DNA from: Bacteroidota bacterium | Lineage (GTDB): Bacteria > Bacteroidota > Bacteroidia > NS11-12g > UBA955 | Reading direction: 5' to 3' | Length of the DNA stretch: 32,611 nt | Assembly: GCA_947451105.1 (NCBI GenBank) | Contig: CANFXY010000016.1 | Location: 1-32,611, forward strand | Part shown: positions 10,343 through 17,481 of the stretch, in pieces | How positions within the stretch are numbered: position 1 is the first letter of the stretch | How the letters are laid out: the number at the start of each line of letters is the position of its first letter | Program-made: the position numbers and the translations under genes | Notes under the pieces: generated by a model | The model's database searches: none | What the model saw: only the letters and a program-made list of their open reading frames with translations | What the model was told of the DNA's origin: nothing

Positions 10343-12745
10343 CTGAAACTATTACTAATTATATCATTACTCTTAAGTTTTAGCGTAAATGCTCAAAATT
10401 TCAACAGGTCTTTTTACAAAGATTCTCTAAAGATTGATTTAGTAGATTCGAGTAAAAAGGCATTTGTAAATCGCATAGACACCAATATTGGCATTGGAAA
10501 TGTAATAATAAGTTCTAAAATTGAGTCAGAAAAAACAAAATATAAAAGAAGTTCAAATCAGAAGATTGAAGGTGTAAAAAGTTCAATAAACAGCATTCCC
10601 AAAAGAGCGCTAACTACAATTCAAAATAAGCAAAAGTCTTATTTTGAAAGATTCAAATCCAAACTCCCACCCAAAGAGAACCTCTTTAAATTCTCATTGC
10701 AATTGCGTTCTGAGTCTTTTGCAACCAATGCTCAAAATCCAATGCAAAGAAATGAGTTGATGTATAGTCGATTGTATGTTAGTCCGAAGTTTACATTACT
10801 GGGACTGCCATTTACATCAAATTTATTTTATACTACTGAATCTAATAATACCTATAAGAATAACTATTTTGCATTTAGGCTAGATGTCAATAGTCTCAGA
10901 CAATCGGCTGCAGAGCAAATGCAAAAAGAAATTGATGAAATAAACAAATTAGACAGATTACGTCAATTAGATATCAATGCTAAATCGATCGAGTCAGATA
11001 AAGTCAATCAGCAATTAGAATTGCTTAAAAAACAAGTCCCTGATTACGACAATTGGCAGCAAACTTTAAAGCAAGAGGTTGAAAGAAAGGTTAACGAGAA
11101 ACTAGAAGGTGAGAATAAGGCTTTAGAGGAAAAACTCAAAACCGCATCAGAAAATGAGAAAGAAAAATTGATGCAGGCATATGAGCAAAAGAAAGACTCT
11201 ATGCTTTTGTCTATTAAGAGTTCAATAAATGACTCTATAAGCACCATAAGGGCAAGATCTGGAGAGAATGTAGACACTGCCAAGTTGAATAAATTGTTGG
11301 CATTAGAAAAGCAATATGAGTCACTACAAAAGCAAAAAGAAAAACTTGAACTTCTACGAAAAGCTGATACGACTGGTATGGCTTCTAAAATTGCTGGAAT
11401 ACGAAATCCTAAAAAAATAAGAGACCAAATGAAGTCTGGAATGCCAAATCAAGGTCTTTTGAAAAGTGTCTTGGCTGTTGATAGACTTGGAATTGGTTTG
11501 ACTGGTGCTATGTATACAGATTTTACATTATGTAATATGTCTTTGAAAGGAGTTGATATTGGAGTCAGTAAGAAAAAGTACTTCTGGGATGTAACAATTG
11601 GAAAAACATCTAAGCAATTCATAGTGCCTTTTTCTACAAGTAAAATAGTATATAACCGACCTACAGGAGCACTCCGATTTGGAATAGGTTCCAGGAGTTC
11701 AGATTTTGTAGCACTCACTTATTTTTCGGCATTTGATTTAAATACAATTGATTCATTCTCACCAAATGTAAACAATTCGGTATTGAGCATTGGGGGTAAA
11801 CTTAGTTTATTAAAAGGAATGACTGTTGAAGGAGAGTGGGCGCAAAGTCAATATAAAGAACATTATCACTACAAGGTTATTGCCACAAATACGTCAAACA
11901 ATATATCAGCGAATGGCACCATGTCCTATCAATTAAAGGCCGTTCAACAGTCTGGTAAAAATACAAAGTTTGAAATACAAACACGCCAAGTTGGCGCAGC
12001 GTTTAGAACAATAGGTAACCCGTTTTTAAGAAGAAACTTTAGAGAACTTGAGACAAAAGTTGAGCAATTGTTTTTTAAGCAGAAAATTAAATTTTCAGCA
12101 AGTTACAAAGAAATGCGAGACAACCTTAATGAGTTAAATGTTACTACCAATAGGATAAAGGGCTATGGGCTGAAAATAAACACCTCTTTTGATAAATACC
12201 CAAACTTGATGCTAAGTTATAGTCCCTACATCCAAGGGAACAACCACCCAGACAGTTTATACAGGACCAACAATCAATTTTCTATAACTACGGCAACAAT
12301 AAACTATAAAAAGCGGTATAAAATTTACAATTGGGTTGGATTGGTCAACTACACAAAATCAACCATGGAAATTGGAGAAAAAGGGCAAGTAGCCTATAAA
12401 AACATTAGTACAACCCATTCAATTCAAGTTGGTCAAAGACACAACATGCTCTTGTCTTTTTTTAGAAACATTACTGCCCCATTTGTCGATTCTTTAAATT
12501 CAAATTCAGTTCAAATAAGTTATAATTATCTTGCTAAAAAAGGTTTATCAATTGGCCTGCAAACCGATTATTTAAAATACAAGAACAATGCATATAAGCA
12601 AGGTGTTGGCTTAGTCGCAACATCTGCAATTTTAAAGAATCTTTCAGTTTCTGGAATTATACGGTACGACAAAATCGATGGATTGTGGAAATTAGAAAAT
12701 AAAGATGTGTATACAGGGAAAATGGTTTTGGTGTGGAGGTGGTAA
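10343..12745 (+). CDS. Coiled-coil plus outer-membrane beta-barrel protein with a non-standard start
   Basis: The reading frame is open from 10322 to the stop at 12745. The first standard alternative start, TTG at 10697, would discard an obvious signal peptide (LKLLLIISLLLSFSVNAQN) encoded at 10343-10402. No ATG, GTG or TTG lies upstream of that peptide; the best remaining start is CTG at 10343 (~800 aa), 32 nt after the preceding stop. Residues ~190-345 form a long charged coiled coil (nt ~10910-11380, rich in K/E/Q with Leu spacing). From about nt 11450 to the end alternating polar/hydrophobic strands predominate, and the protein ends MVLVWRW, as outer-membrane barrels usually end in an aromatic residue. 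It probably spans the outer membrane with a periplasmic coiled coil. Its place after RHS and T9SS-tail genes suggests a role in export or anchoring of those products. Function is unrecognised. Confidence 0.75.
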   Translation: MKLLLIISLLLSFSVNAQNFNRSFYKDSLKIDLVDSSKKAFVNRIDTNIGIGNVIISSKIESEKTKYKRSSNQKIEGVKSSINSIPKRALTTIQNKQKSYFERFKSKLPPKENLFKFSLQLRSESFATNAQNPMQRNELMYSRLYVSPKFTLLGLPFTSNLFYTTESNNTYKNNYFAFRLDVNSLRQSAAEQMQKEIDEINKLDRLRQLDINAKSIESDKVNQQLELLKKQVPDYDNWQQTLKQEVERKVNEKLEGENKALEEKLKTASENEKEKLMQAYEQKKDSMLLSIKSSINDSISTIRARSGENVDTAKLNKLLALEKQYESLQKQKEKLELLRKADTTGMASKIAGIRNPKKIRDQMKSGMPNQGLLKSVLAVDRLGIGLTGAMYTDFTLCNMSLKGVDIGVSKKKYFWDVTIGKTSKQFIVPFSTSKIVYNRPTGALRFGIGSRSSDFVALTYFSAFDLNTIDSFSPNVNNSVLSIGGKLSLLKGMTVEGEWAQSQYKEHYHYKVIATNTSNNISANGTMSYQLKAVQQSGKNTKFEIQTRQVGAAFRTIGNPFLRRNFRELETKVEQLFFKQKIKFSASYKEMRDNLNELNVTTNRIKGYGLKINTSFDKYPNLMLSYSPYIQGNNHPDSLYRTNNQFSITTATINYKKRYKIYNWVGLVNYTKSTMEIGEKGQVAYKNISTTHSIQVGQRHNMLLSFFRNITAPFVDSLNSNSVQISYNYLAKKGLSIGLQTDYLKYKNNAYKQGVGLVATSAILKNLSVSGIIRYDKIDGLWKLENKDVYTGKMVLVWRW

Positions 12746-12815
12746 GTTTTGTTGATTTTAACTTATAAACAAAGTTTTTTAGTACATTTTAATTTTCTAA
12801 ATTGTAATCTTAATC

Positions 12816-13382
12816 ATGTTTAAAAGAAATCAAAAAACCAAGTCTAATAAATTAGTTGAATCAAAAGAGTTTAAGGTTGAAAACGGAATGGCATATGAAG
12901 TTGACTTCTTGAAATTGGTATTGCAAGAGGCAAAAGCACATCTGTCTGAAACTAATTTGCTCTATGATTTAAATAAGAAACGAATAAACACAATTTATCA
13001 AATCTTAATACCTTCAATAGCTGGATTAATTTATTTAATAAAAGACGAAAAATCATCATTGATAATGATATTTTTGGATGTCACATTACTCTTGTCCTTG
13101 GGGCTTTTAATTTGGAACACTATTATAAATAATTTTAGAGAAGCTTCTATTCAGGGATTTCAGCCAAACAAAATACCTTGGTCAAAGTATGACCAATTGT
13201 CAAAAATTGAACAAGAAAAGAGAGTTTTGTTGGACACAATTGAATTATATCAAATAAAATTAAATAGAAATTTTAATGCACACGAAGAACTTACGCCAAA
13301 AATAGCCTTAATTACAGCTACTTTCTTGAAGATTTATGTTATTCAAATTTTGTTTTTTATAGTTCTAAAATGGCTCATTTAA
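12816..13382 (+). CDS. Small multi-spanning membrane protein, unknown function
   Basis: 188 aa, not recognised. It has a soluble basic N-terminus (residues 1-55), two adjacent membrane segments (about 59-75, IYQILIPSIAGLIYLI, and 82-100, LIMIFLDVTLLLSLGLLIW), a polar loop of ~65 residues, and a C-terminal membrane segment (about 167-187). The layout of a short cytosolic head, a helical pair and a linker recalls small membrane effectors of the SLATT/2TM kind, but I see no diagnostic motif and do not assign it. It stands alone: the upstream gene ends 70 nt earlier, and it converges with the minus-strand gene at 13379-13567, sharing the stop-codon bases. Confidence 0.75.
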   Translation: MFKRNQKTKSNKLVESKEFKVENGMAYEVDFLKLVLQEAKAHLSETNLLYDLNKKRINTIYQILIPSIAGLIYLIKDEKSSLIMIFLDVTLLLSLGLLIWNTIINNFREASIQGFQPNKIPWSKYDQLSKIEQEKRVLLDTIELYQIKLNRNFNAHEELTPKIALITATFLKIYVIQILFFIVLKWLI

Positions 13383-13567
13383 TCCTTTTTTGGTAAATCA
13401 ATTCCATTTCCTTTAAACACTACCGTGTCTCCAATTCCAGGAACCTCACCTCTGATTTTTTCTATTGTTTCATTTAGTTTTGGATTAGTATCTCTATTTG
13501 GATTGTTTGAAGGCGTTATTTTAGGTTCTTTTGGCGTCTCGTTTGAATTGATTTTGTTTTTTGGCAT
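13379..13567 (-). CDS. Small hydrophilic protein, unknown
   Basis: 62 aa from ATG at 13567 (a TTG start at 13621 would run back into the preceding gene). The sequence is Pro/Asn/Lys-rich and apparently disordered in its first half (NETPKEPKITPSNNPNRD), with a more ordered end (GIGDTVVFKGNGIDLPKKD). It starts 35 nt after the cysteine-rich gene on the same strand, so the two are probably transcribed together. Its stop overlaps the stop of the convergent membrane-protein gene. There is no signal peptide or recognised domain. The opposite-strand ORF over the same bases reads as a low-complexity hydrophobic shadow, which favours this strand. Confidence 0.45.
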   Translation of the reverse strand: MPKNKINSNETPKEPKITPSNNPNRDTNPKLNETIEKIRGEVPGIGDTVVFKGNGIDLPKKD

Positions 13568-13602
13568 AATATCAGTTTGTTTTTTTATTAAGATTGTATT
13601 TT

Positions 13603-13782
13603 TTACTTGCAAACGCTGCAATTTCCGCCATCTTTACTGCAATTCTTGCAATAGTTACAGGTTGAGCAGGCAGTACAGTTCTTTCCACCGCTGCAAGTAC
13701 CATCATTCATTTTGAAGTAAACTATAATACTAGAAATGACGAGAATAGTAGAAACTACGAAGAAGATAATTTTTGATTTCAT
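13603..13782 (-). CDS. Membrane-anchored cysteine-ladder micropeptide
   Basis: 59 aa. ATG is at 13782-13780 and TAA at 13605-13603. The N-terminus (MKSKIIFFVVSTILVISSIIVYFK) is a textbook signal anchor or signal peptide. It is followed by a short soluble part with eight cysteines: C30, then C36, C39, C42, C45 and C48 at a regular Cys-x-x-Cys spacing, then C55 and C58. Charged and small residues fill the gaps. The regular three-residue step would suit metal binding or multiple disulfides outside the inner membrane. No family was recognised. A TAnnTTTG promoter element lies just upstream on the minus strand. Strong transmembrane-then-cysteine organisation in so short an ORF argues against chance. 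Confidence 0.65.
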   Translation of the reverse strand: MKSKIIFFVVSTILVISSIIVYFKMNDGTCSGGKNCTACSTCNYCKNCSKDGGNCSVCK

Positions 13783-13801
13783 GAGTTAAGATTTCATGAG
13801 T

Positions 13802-13809
13802 CAAATATA
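13802..13809 (-). promoter_or_regulatory. Bacteroidota -7 promoter element for the cysteine-ladder gene
   Basis: On the minus strand the bases read TATATTTG, a perfect match to the Bacteroidota -7 consensus TAnnTTTG, 19 nt upstream of the ATG at 13782. The -33 element is not convincing. Between promoter and gene lies a second copy of the start region (ATG AAA TCT TAA, encoding only Met-Lys-Ser) that duplicates about 11 bases of the true start. Confidence 0.45.
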
Positions 13810-13834
13810 AATAAAATGATAATAAGTTTAAGAA

Positions 13835-13872
13835 AATAGTACTTTTAATCAGTTTTTTACTGTTTTACTATT
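13835..13872. promoter_or_regulatory. Nested dyad, possible operator
   Basis: AATAGTA (13835-13841) is the reverse complement of TACTATT (13866-13872), and between them CAGT (13850-13853) pairs with ACTG (13859-13862) around five T. The dyad abuts the -33 element of the promoter that reads into 13907 and lies between two divergent units, a usual place for an operator. No regulator gene is adjacent. Confidence 0.3.
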
Positions 13873-13900
13873 GACTTATTTTGAGTCTTTATTATATTTG
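13871..13900 (+). promoter_or_regulatory. Bacteroidota-type promoter for the arginase-like/caspase unit
   Basis: TTG at 13871-13873 followed after 19 nt by TATATTTG (13893-13900) fits the Bacteroidota consensus TTTG-N19..21-TAnnTTTG. The ATG at 13907 is only six bases past the element, so the transcript would be leaderless or nearly so, or translation begins at the second in-frame ATG (13919). Confidence 0.55.
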
Positions 13901-13906
13901 TGATAT

Positions 13907-14188
13907 ATGAGTAATGCTATGAAATTCGAAAACATTGTCTCCCGTTATTTTGGGCATGACGACCTTTCCGTTTACCATTCTAATGAATGGAGGAATCCTG
14001 TTTCTGTAAATAAAATATTATACAGTATCCTTTATAGAGAATGTTATTGCTTTAAGGATAAGTATCCTCAAGAAACCAAGTCCCAAATGGAGGGTTTAAT
14101 GGAAGAATTATTAGTTGACCTTCCTTCAATTGATACAACAAATATGTCTTTATATATTAGAGTTATAGAATATTTAGAAGCCTTGTAA
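13907..14188 (+). CDS. Small protein of unknown function, first gene of the arginase-like/caspase unit
   Basis: 93 aa (89 if translation begins at ATG 13919). Not recognised. It is mixed alpha-helical and acidic, with aromatic-rich segments (RYFGHDDLSVYHSNEW, NKILYSILYRECYCF) and a C-terminal helix pair (QMEGLMEELLVDLP, LYIRVIEYLEAL). There is no signal peptide, membrane segment or leader-peptide-like GG motif. The next gene starts 21 nt later on the same strand and the whole unit sits behind one promoter. It has six arginines, so it could be a substrate of the downstream arginase-like enzyme or caspase, but nothing in the sequence proves that; a regulatory or inhibitory partner is equally possible. 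Confidence 0.7.
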   Translation: MSNAMKFENIVSRYFGHDDLSVYHSNEWRNPVSVNKILYSILYRECYCFKDKYPQETKSQMEGLMEELLVDLPSIDTTNMSLYIRVIEYLEAL

Positions 14189-14209
14189 TTGTAAAACATA
14201 AGCCAAACT

Positions 14210-15049
14210 ATGGAAGTTCAGAATTTCTCTAAATTTGCTTTACGATCAAATGTTTTAAGTAAGGAAACTTACCTTGGACAAACTGTGATTTACGAAGATC
14301 ATAGAACAATTCTCACCGTATTGTATTCTTTCAAGAAGGAATTAAATTTAAAATTTCCAATTGATATCGTTATGTTTGATAAACATGATGATTTTATGAA
14401 TCCCAGTCCTGAAGCATTGCAGAAAATCACTAAATTTCATAAGAAACCTTCGCTTGAGAAGCTATTTTCTATAGTGGAATTTGATTTAAGTGGAAATGAT
14501 GATGATTGGGTGAAGGCAGGAATGGAATTGGGTTTGATTGGCAATGTGTTTTTATTTAACGCAGAAGTCAGTCAAATTGATTTTATGAAAGAGTATTTAA
14601 CCCAAAATTTTGGTTTAAAGAAAGTGTATAATCTTGGTCCTGTATGGGAAGTCCTTGATGAAAGGGGGGATTTGTCAGATGTTTTTAGAAAAGATAATTT
14701 GGAAAGTTTTTGGAATGATTTTGGTTGGGTTTATAAAGATGGAAAATTTGATTTTAAGGAAGATCGAAATCCATTCATTCTGGATATAGATTTAGATTGT
14801 TTTTCTTGTTATATTTATGGTGATACAGTTGCTATTCCTTCCCAAATATTGGAGCAAAAATTGCATGAATCAAAATCAAATACTCGTCATGCTTATTATG
14901 ATTCTGTGTCATTTATGAAAAAAATAGCAAAAGATAGTTGTGTTAATACAATATGCTTTGAAAGCGTTTATTGTGGAGGGATTCGACATGCACATCAGAT
15001 TTTTAATAACATTGATGAGCTTATCTTTGATTCGCAATTAGGAAGCTAA
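14210..15049 (+). CDS. UPF0489 / peptide-arginase-like protein
   Basis: 279 aa. Motifs of the arginase-fold UPF0489 family are visible: the early His motif IYEDHRTIL (E29-H31), the metal-binding MFDKHDDF (D57, H59, D60, D61), and FILDIDLDCFS (D192, D194, D196) in the order expected for a binuclear Mn site. Characterised members of this group convert arginine in peptides to ornithine with release of urea, as in the RiPP enzyme OspR; other members have no known activity. The protein appears soluble and complete at its N-terminus. It follows the 93-aa gene by 21 nt. The caspase frame opens before this gene stops, in the -1 frame. I am fairly sure of the fold; Arg-to-Orn activity is inferred from the family. 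Confidence 0.72.
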   Translation: MEVQNFSKFALRSNVLSKETYLGQTVIYEDHRTILTVLYSFKKELNLKFPIDIVMFDKHDDFMNPSPEALQKITKFHKKPSLEKLFSIVEFDLSGNDDDWVKAGMELGLIGNVFLFNAEVSQIDFMKEYLTQNFGLKKVYNLGPVWEVLDERGDLSDVFRKDNLESFWNDFGWVYKDGKFDFKEDRNPFILDIDLDCFSCYIYGDTVAIPSQILEQKLHESKSNTRHAYYDSVSFMKKIAKDSCVNTICFESVYCGGIRHAHQIFNNIDELIFDSQLGS

Positions 15050-15102
15050 GGTTATTTCGGACTATTCAAGATGTTAATTTTATTTTAAAGTTAAAAGCTA
15101 TA

Positions 15103-15957
15103 TTGATTGGCTCACCTAACGGGAAGGGTGCTGATAAGAAATTATACGGTGTTGAATATGATTTAAGGAATTTTAGGAATTTTCTAACGTCTAGTTGTGG
15201 TGGTGAATGGCATAATAACGAGATTGTTGAATTAGACAATCCAAGTTCTGATGAGGTGTTTAGACATTTGGAATTTCACGATAGTGATTACAGGATAGTT
15301 TATTTCTCTGGCCATGGATATACATCTGTTAATTATGATAGGATGATTAGGCTGAAAGATCGGGATATTAAAGACACAGACCTAATATCTAATAGATGTA
15401 ATAGAACATTAATCATAATAGATGCCTGTAGAAATTTTGTGCCAACACTAGAAGGTTTGCCAGGTGAAATTTTATTTCCAAGTGTAGATGCTTTTGATGG
15501 ACCCATATATAGAGAAAAACTAGAATTGGCTATAGGTCAATCAAAAGAAGGGTGTAAAATTATACATGCAAGCAAAATGGGTGAATATTCTTTTGACACA
15601 AGTATAGGTGCAGTTTTTACAAGTGGACTTTTGAATTCTATGCGAGCACTTTGCAATAAGTTTGGAGATGATAGTGCTGTTACTATTGAAGAGGCACTTA
15701 TACTGACTAGACATCGAATTGATAATCAAAGGCCAGAATTAGTTGAATGTAGTGGCAACCTAAGTATTCCTTTTGCATTCAAAGTTAATTATCCAATTGA
15801 TGATTATGAAATTGCTCTAAAGCAAAGAGTGAACATTAAACGCAGAAGATCAACTAGCATTCAAAAAAAGAAACTTTCTATTGAGGCGAAGCTATTATTG
15901 GCTACAGTGTTATTAATTACATTTTCTAATTGGAAAGATGAAAATGATTCAAAGTAA
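15103..15957 (+). CDS. Caspase-fold (C14) protease with C-terminal hydrophobic tail
   Basis: 284 aa from TTG at 15103. The catalytic dyad is intact: His71 in YFSGHGYTS and Cys109 in IIIDACRNF, each after a hydrophobic strand. The later ASKMGEYSFD and GAVFTSGLL motifs are also typical of peptidase C14 proteins. Residues ~263-275 (KLLLATVLLITF) could anchor the tail in a membrane after a very basic linker (NIKRRRSTSIQKKK). The usual first strand of the fold (KLKAILIG) is encoded partly upstream of the TTG, so the true start may be ATT at 15082, or this frame may be entered by -1 frameshifting from the preceding gene, since it is open from 15031. Bacterial caspase-like proteases often cut after Arg or Lys and several act in regulated cell death or phage defence; target unknown here. 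Confidence 0.8.
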   Translation: MIGSPNGKGADKKLYGVEYDLRNFRNFLTSSCGGEWHNNEIVELDNPSSDEVFRHLEFHDSDYRIVYFSGHGYTSVNYDRMIRLKDRDIKDTDLISNRCNRTLIIIDACRNFVPTLEGLPGEILFPSVDAFDGPIYREKLELAIGQSKEGCKIIHASKMGEYSFDTSIGAVFTSGLLNSMRALCNKFGDDSAVTIEEALILTRHRIDNQRPELVECSGNLSIPFAFKVNYPIDDYEIALKQRVNIKRRRSTSIQKKKLSIEAKLLLATVLLITFSNWKDENDSK

Positions 15958-16037
15958 TTGTTTCCATAAAAAATGCTTTTCATTTATATATCTGATGTTA
16001 TAAATTATACTTAAATGCAACTTTCAATATTCTAATC

Positions 16038-16088
16038 TTGTACGATTGTACAACATAGAAAACTTGCTATCATTGCACAAACATACAA
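16038..16088. repeat. Left copy of ~51-bp direct repeat flanking the accessory island
   Basis: This copy starts with the dyad TTGTAC-GATT-GTACAA and ends with TTGCACAAACATACAA (16073-16088). The same arrangement recurs in the same orientation at 20736-20785 with the last 16 bases identical and the first block at a matching offset (35 versus 34 nt). The two copies bracket all minus-strand island genes. They could be recombination (att) sites, duplicated target DNA, or repeated regulatory sites. Confidence 0.6.
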
Positions 16089-16145
16089 TTGTTGATTTTT
16101 CTTTAGTGAATTAGGAGATATACATGATCTAAGTAAATAAGTTTT

Positions 16146-16513
16146 TTATATGACTTCAATTTTTGAAAGTATTTCACAAAATTCATTTACCAACTTTCTA
16201 AATTGTCGTTTTTCAGTTTTTAATTCTTTGTGAAGTTTAATTACAATGTCCACACTAAGCGTACGGATTTCCTTTGAAATTAGCCTTTCCATCATCAAAT
16301 TTGTGTATATCTCATGATTATCATCGTCAAAAAGTAACTCGTTACAATTACCACCCCAGTCAAAGTAAATAATAGCCGCTTAACTATCAGGGTTGTCAGT
16401 GAGCTTGGCATTTTTTTTCTTTTATTTTCTGTGTCAGTGAAGTAGAACATATAACCGTTAGCTAATTCTTGTGGAATTTTTAAAAACCATGGCTGGAGTT
16501 CTGTCTGTCGATA
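16146..16513 (-). pseudogene. Decayed gene: frameshift and in-frame stop
   Basis: The minus strand encodes two protein-like stretches in different frames. The first (reading from ~16513, including PWFLKIPQELANGYMFYF and TDTENKRKK) runs into a tract of eight A on the minus strand (16411-16418). Continuing in the -1 frame gives NAKLTDNPDS, then a TAA at 16382-16380, then AAIIYFDWGGNCNELLF and an acidic/helical tail ending at TAA 16148-16146. No start codon precedes the first stretch. This looks like the 3' part of an old gene with a frameshift and a nonsense codon; the family is not recognised. The bases 16382-16515 otherwise carry nothing. Confidence 0.45.
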
Positions 16514-16515
16514 GA

Positions 16516-17481
16516 TTAAATTTCAATCTCTCGTAGTATAAATTCATGTTTTTCCTTTCCTGTCGCAGCGTTAAAAATTATTGTTTTCAATATTGTTCCT
16601 TTACAAAAGTCGCCAACGTGAAGTTGCTTTATTTGTTCAATTAACTCATTTGGAAATATTCCGTAAAATCTTTCTTTGTCAGTGGATAATATTTCAAAAC
16701 GTCCTTTTAAGCTAAGCGTTATTATTTCTCCTTCAAAACTAATTTCTTCTGGTTCTGAAAGTTTAATACTGTTAAGAGTGTTGTAAAGTGAAAGGATTTT
16801 TTCTTTTGTTCCATCCCATTTTTTTATAGTTTCGTTTGGAGTGTGCCAAGTTAAATCTAATTCTAAATCATCTTTCGTTAATTCCTCGAAAAAATCTGAG
16901 TAATACTTAATACTTCTTGAACCAACAATGGAAATGTTTTCAATTATTTGTTCGGGGCTTTGAGAATTTAACAAATCAAAAACATTGTCAAGTGAATTTT
17001 GAATTACGCTATTTCCAAATAGGTCTGGCGAAGTTTTAGCAGATAAATAGAAGATAGTTGAACCTCTTCCAAGTCCTTCTAGTCTTAAATCAATTGTTTC
17101 ATTAATTATATTATCTATCTTAACTCCGCCCTTGTTGCCAAATTGAAAATACTTTGAAGTATTGAATACAGCGTTAGAAAATGAATTTGTAAGACCACCA
17201 ACTAGGGATAATGGAAATGTTCCAAATTTTGCTATTTTACCTTTGAAACGCAGTTGTACAATTTCTTTTACCCTCTTTAAATTCTCTTGATATAATTGAT
17301 TTTGTAAATCGTCTATTTGACTTCTCAAATTATCAATGGTTATTTTTAAAGAAAAATTCTGAGGATCTTTAGTTAAAGCAATACTATACTCTTCAACTAC
17401 AGTTGATAGTTGGGATATATTATCTGTTATTTTTTTAATTGATGCCATAGTATAATCTTGGAATTCCTTTTGGCTGTTCAT
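16516..17481 (-). CDS. Coiled-coil partner of the nucleotidyltransferase, unknown
   Basis: 321 aa from ATG 17481. Other in-frame starts are 17496 (62-nt overlap with the upstream gene) and 17448 (14-nt overlap); any of the three is possible, so overlap with the nucleotidyltransferase gene is certain. Residues ~10-75 form a coiled coil (SIKKITDNISQLSTVVEEY, NLRSQIDDLQNQL). The middle is alpha/beta with RLEGLGRGSTIFYLSAK, and the C-terminal ~75 residues look like a small beta-barrel (ISFEGEIITLSLKGRFEI, LHVGDFCKGTIL, EKHEFILREIEI). No catalytic motif or membrane segment was seen. The tight overlap argues for a stable complex with the nucleotidyltransferase, like an antitoxin or scaffold, but that is inference. 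Confidence 0.72.
   Translation of the reverse strand: MNSQKEFQDYTMASIKKITDNISQLSTVVEEYSIALTKDPQNFSLKITIDNLRSQIDDLQNQLYQENLKRVKEIVQLRFKGKIAKFGTFPLSLVGGLTNSFSNAVFNTSKYFQFGNKGGVKIDNIINETIDLRLEGLGRGSTIFYLSAKTSPDLFGNSVIQNSLDNVFDLLNSQSPEQIIENISIVGSRSIKYYSDFFEELTKDDLELDLTWHTPNETIKKWDGTKEKILSLYNTLNSIKLSEPEEISFEGEIITLSLKGRFEILSTDKERFYGIFPNELIEQIKQLHVGDFCKGTILKTIIFNAATGKEKHEFILREIEI

Noticed and set aside
12816-13382. Assignment of the three-helix membrane protein as a SLATT or Pycsar-type effector
   Set aside because: Only the general topology is similar; no family motif was seen and no cyclase or nucleotide-signal gene is adjacent.
13425-13715. 96-codon plus-strand ORF overlapping the two tiny minus-strand genes
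   Set aside because: It reads as a low-complexity hydrophobic string that becomes nonsense over the cysteine-rich gene; the minus-strand readings have clearer protein character.
16376-16463. A second attC-like site (GCTTAAC ... CGTTAGC on the plus strand)
   Set aside because: The end boxes fit loosely, but the interior holds a direct repeat (GTCAGTGA twice) rather than inverted arms, so no attC hairpin forms.
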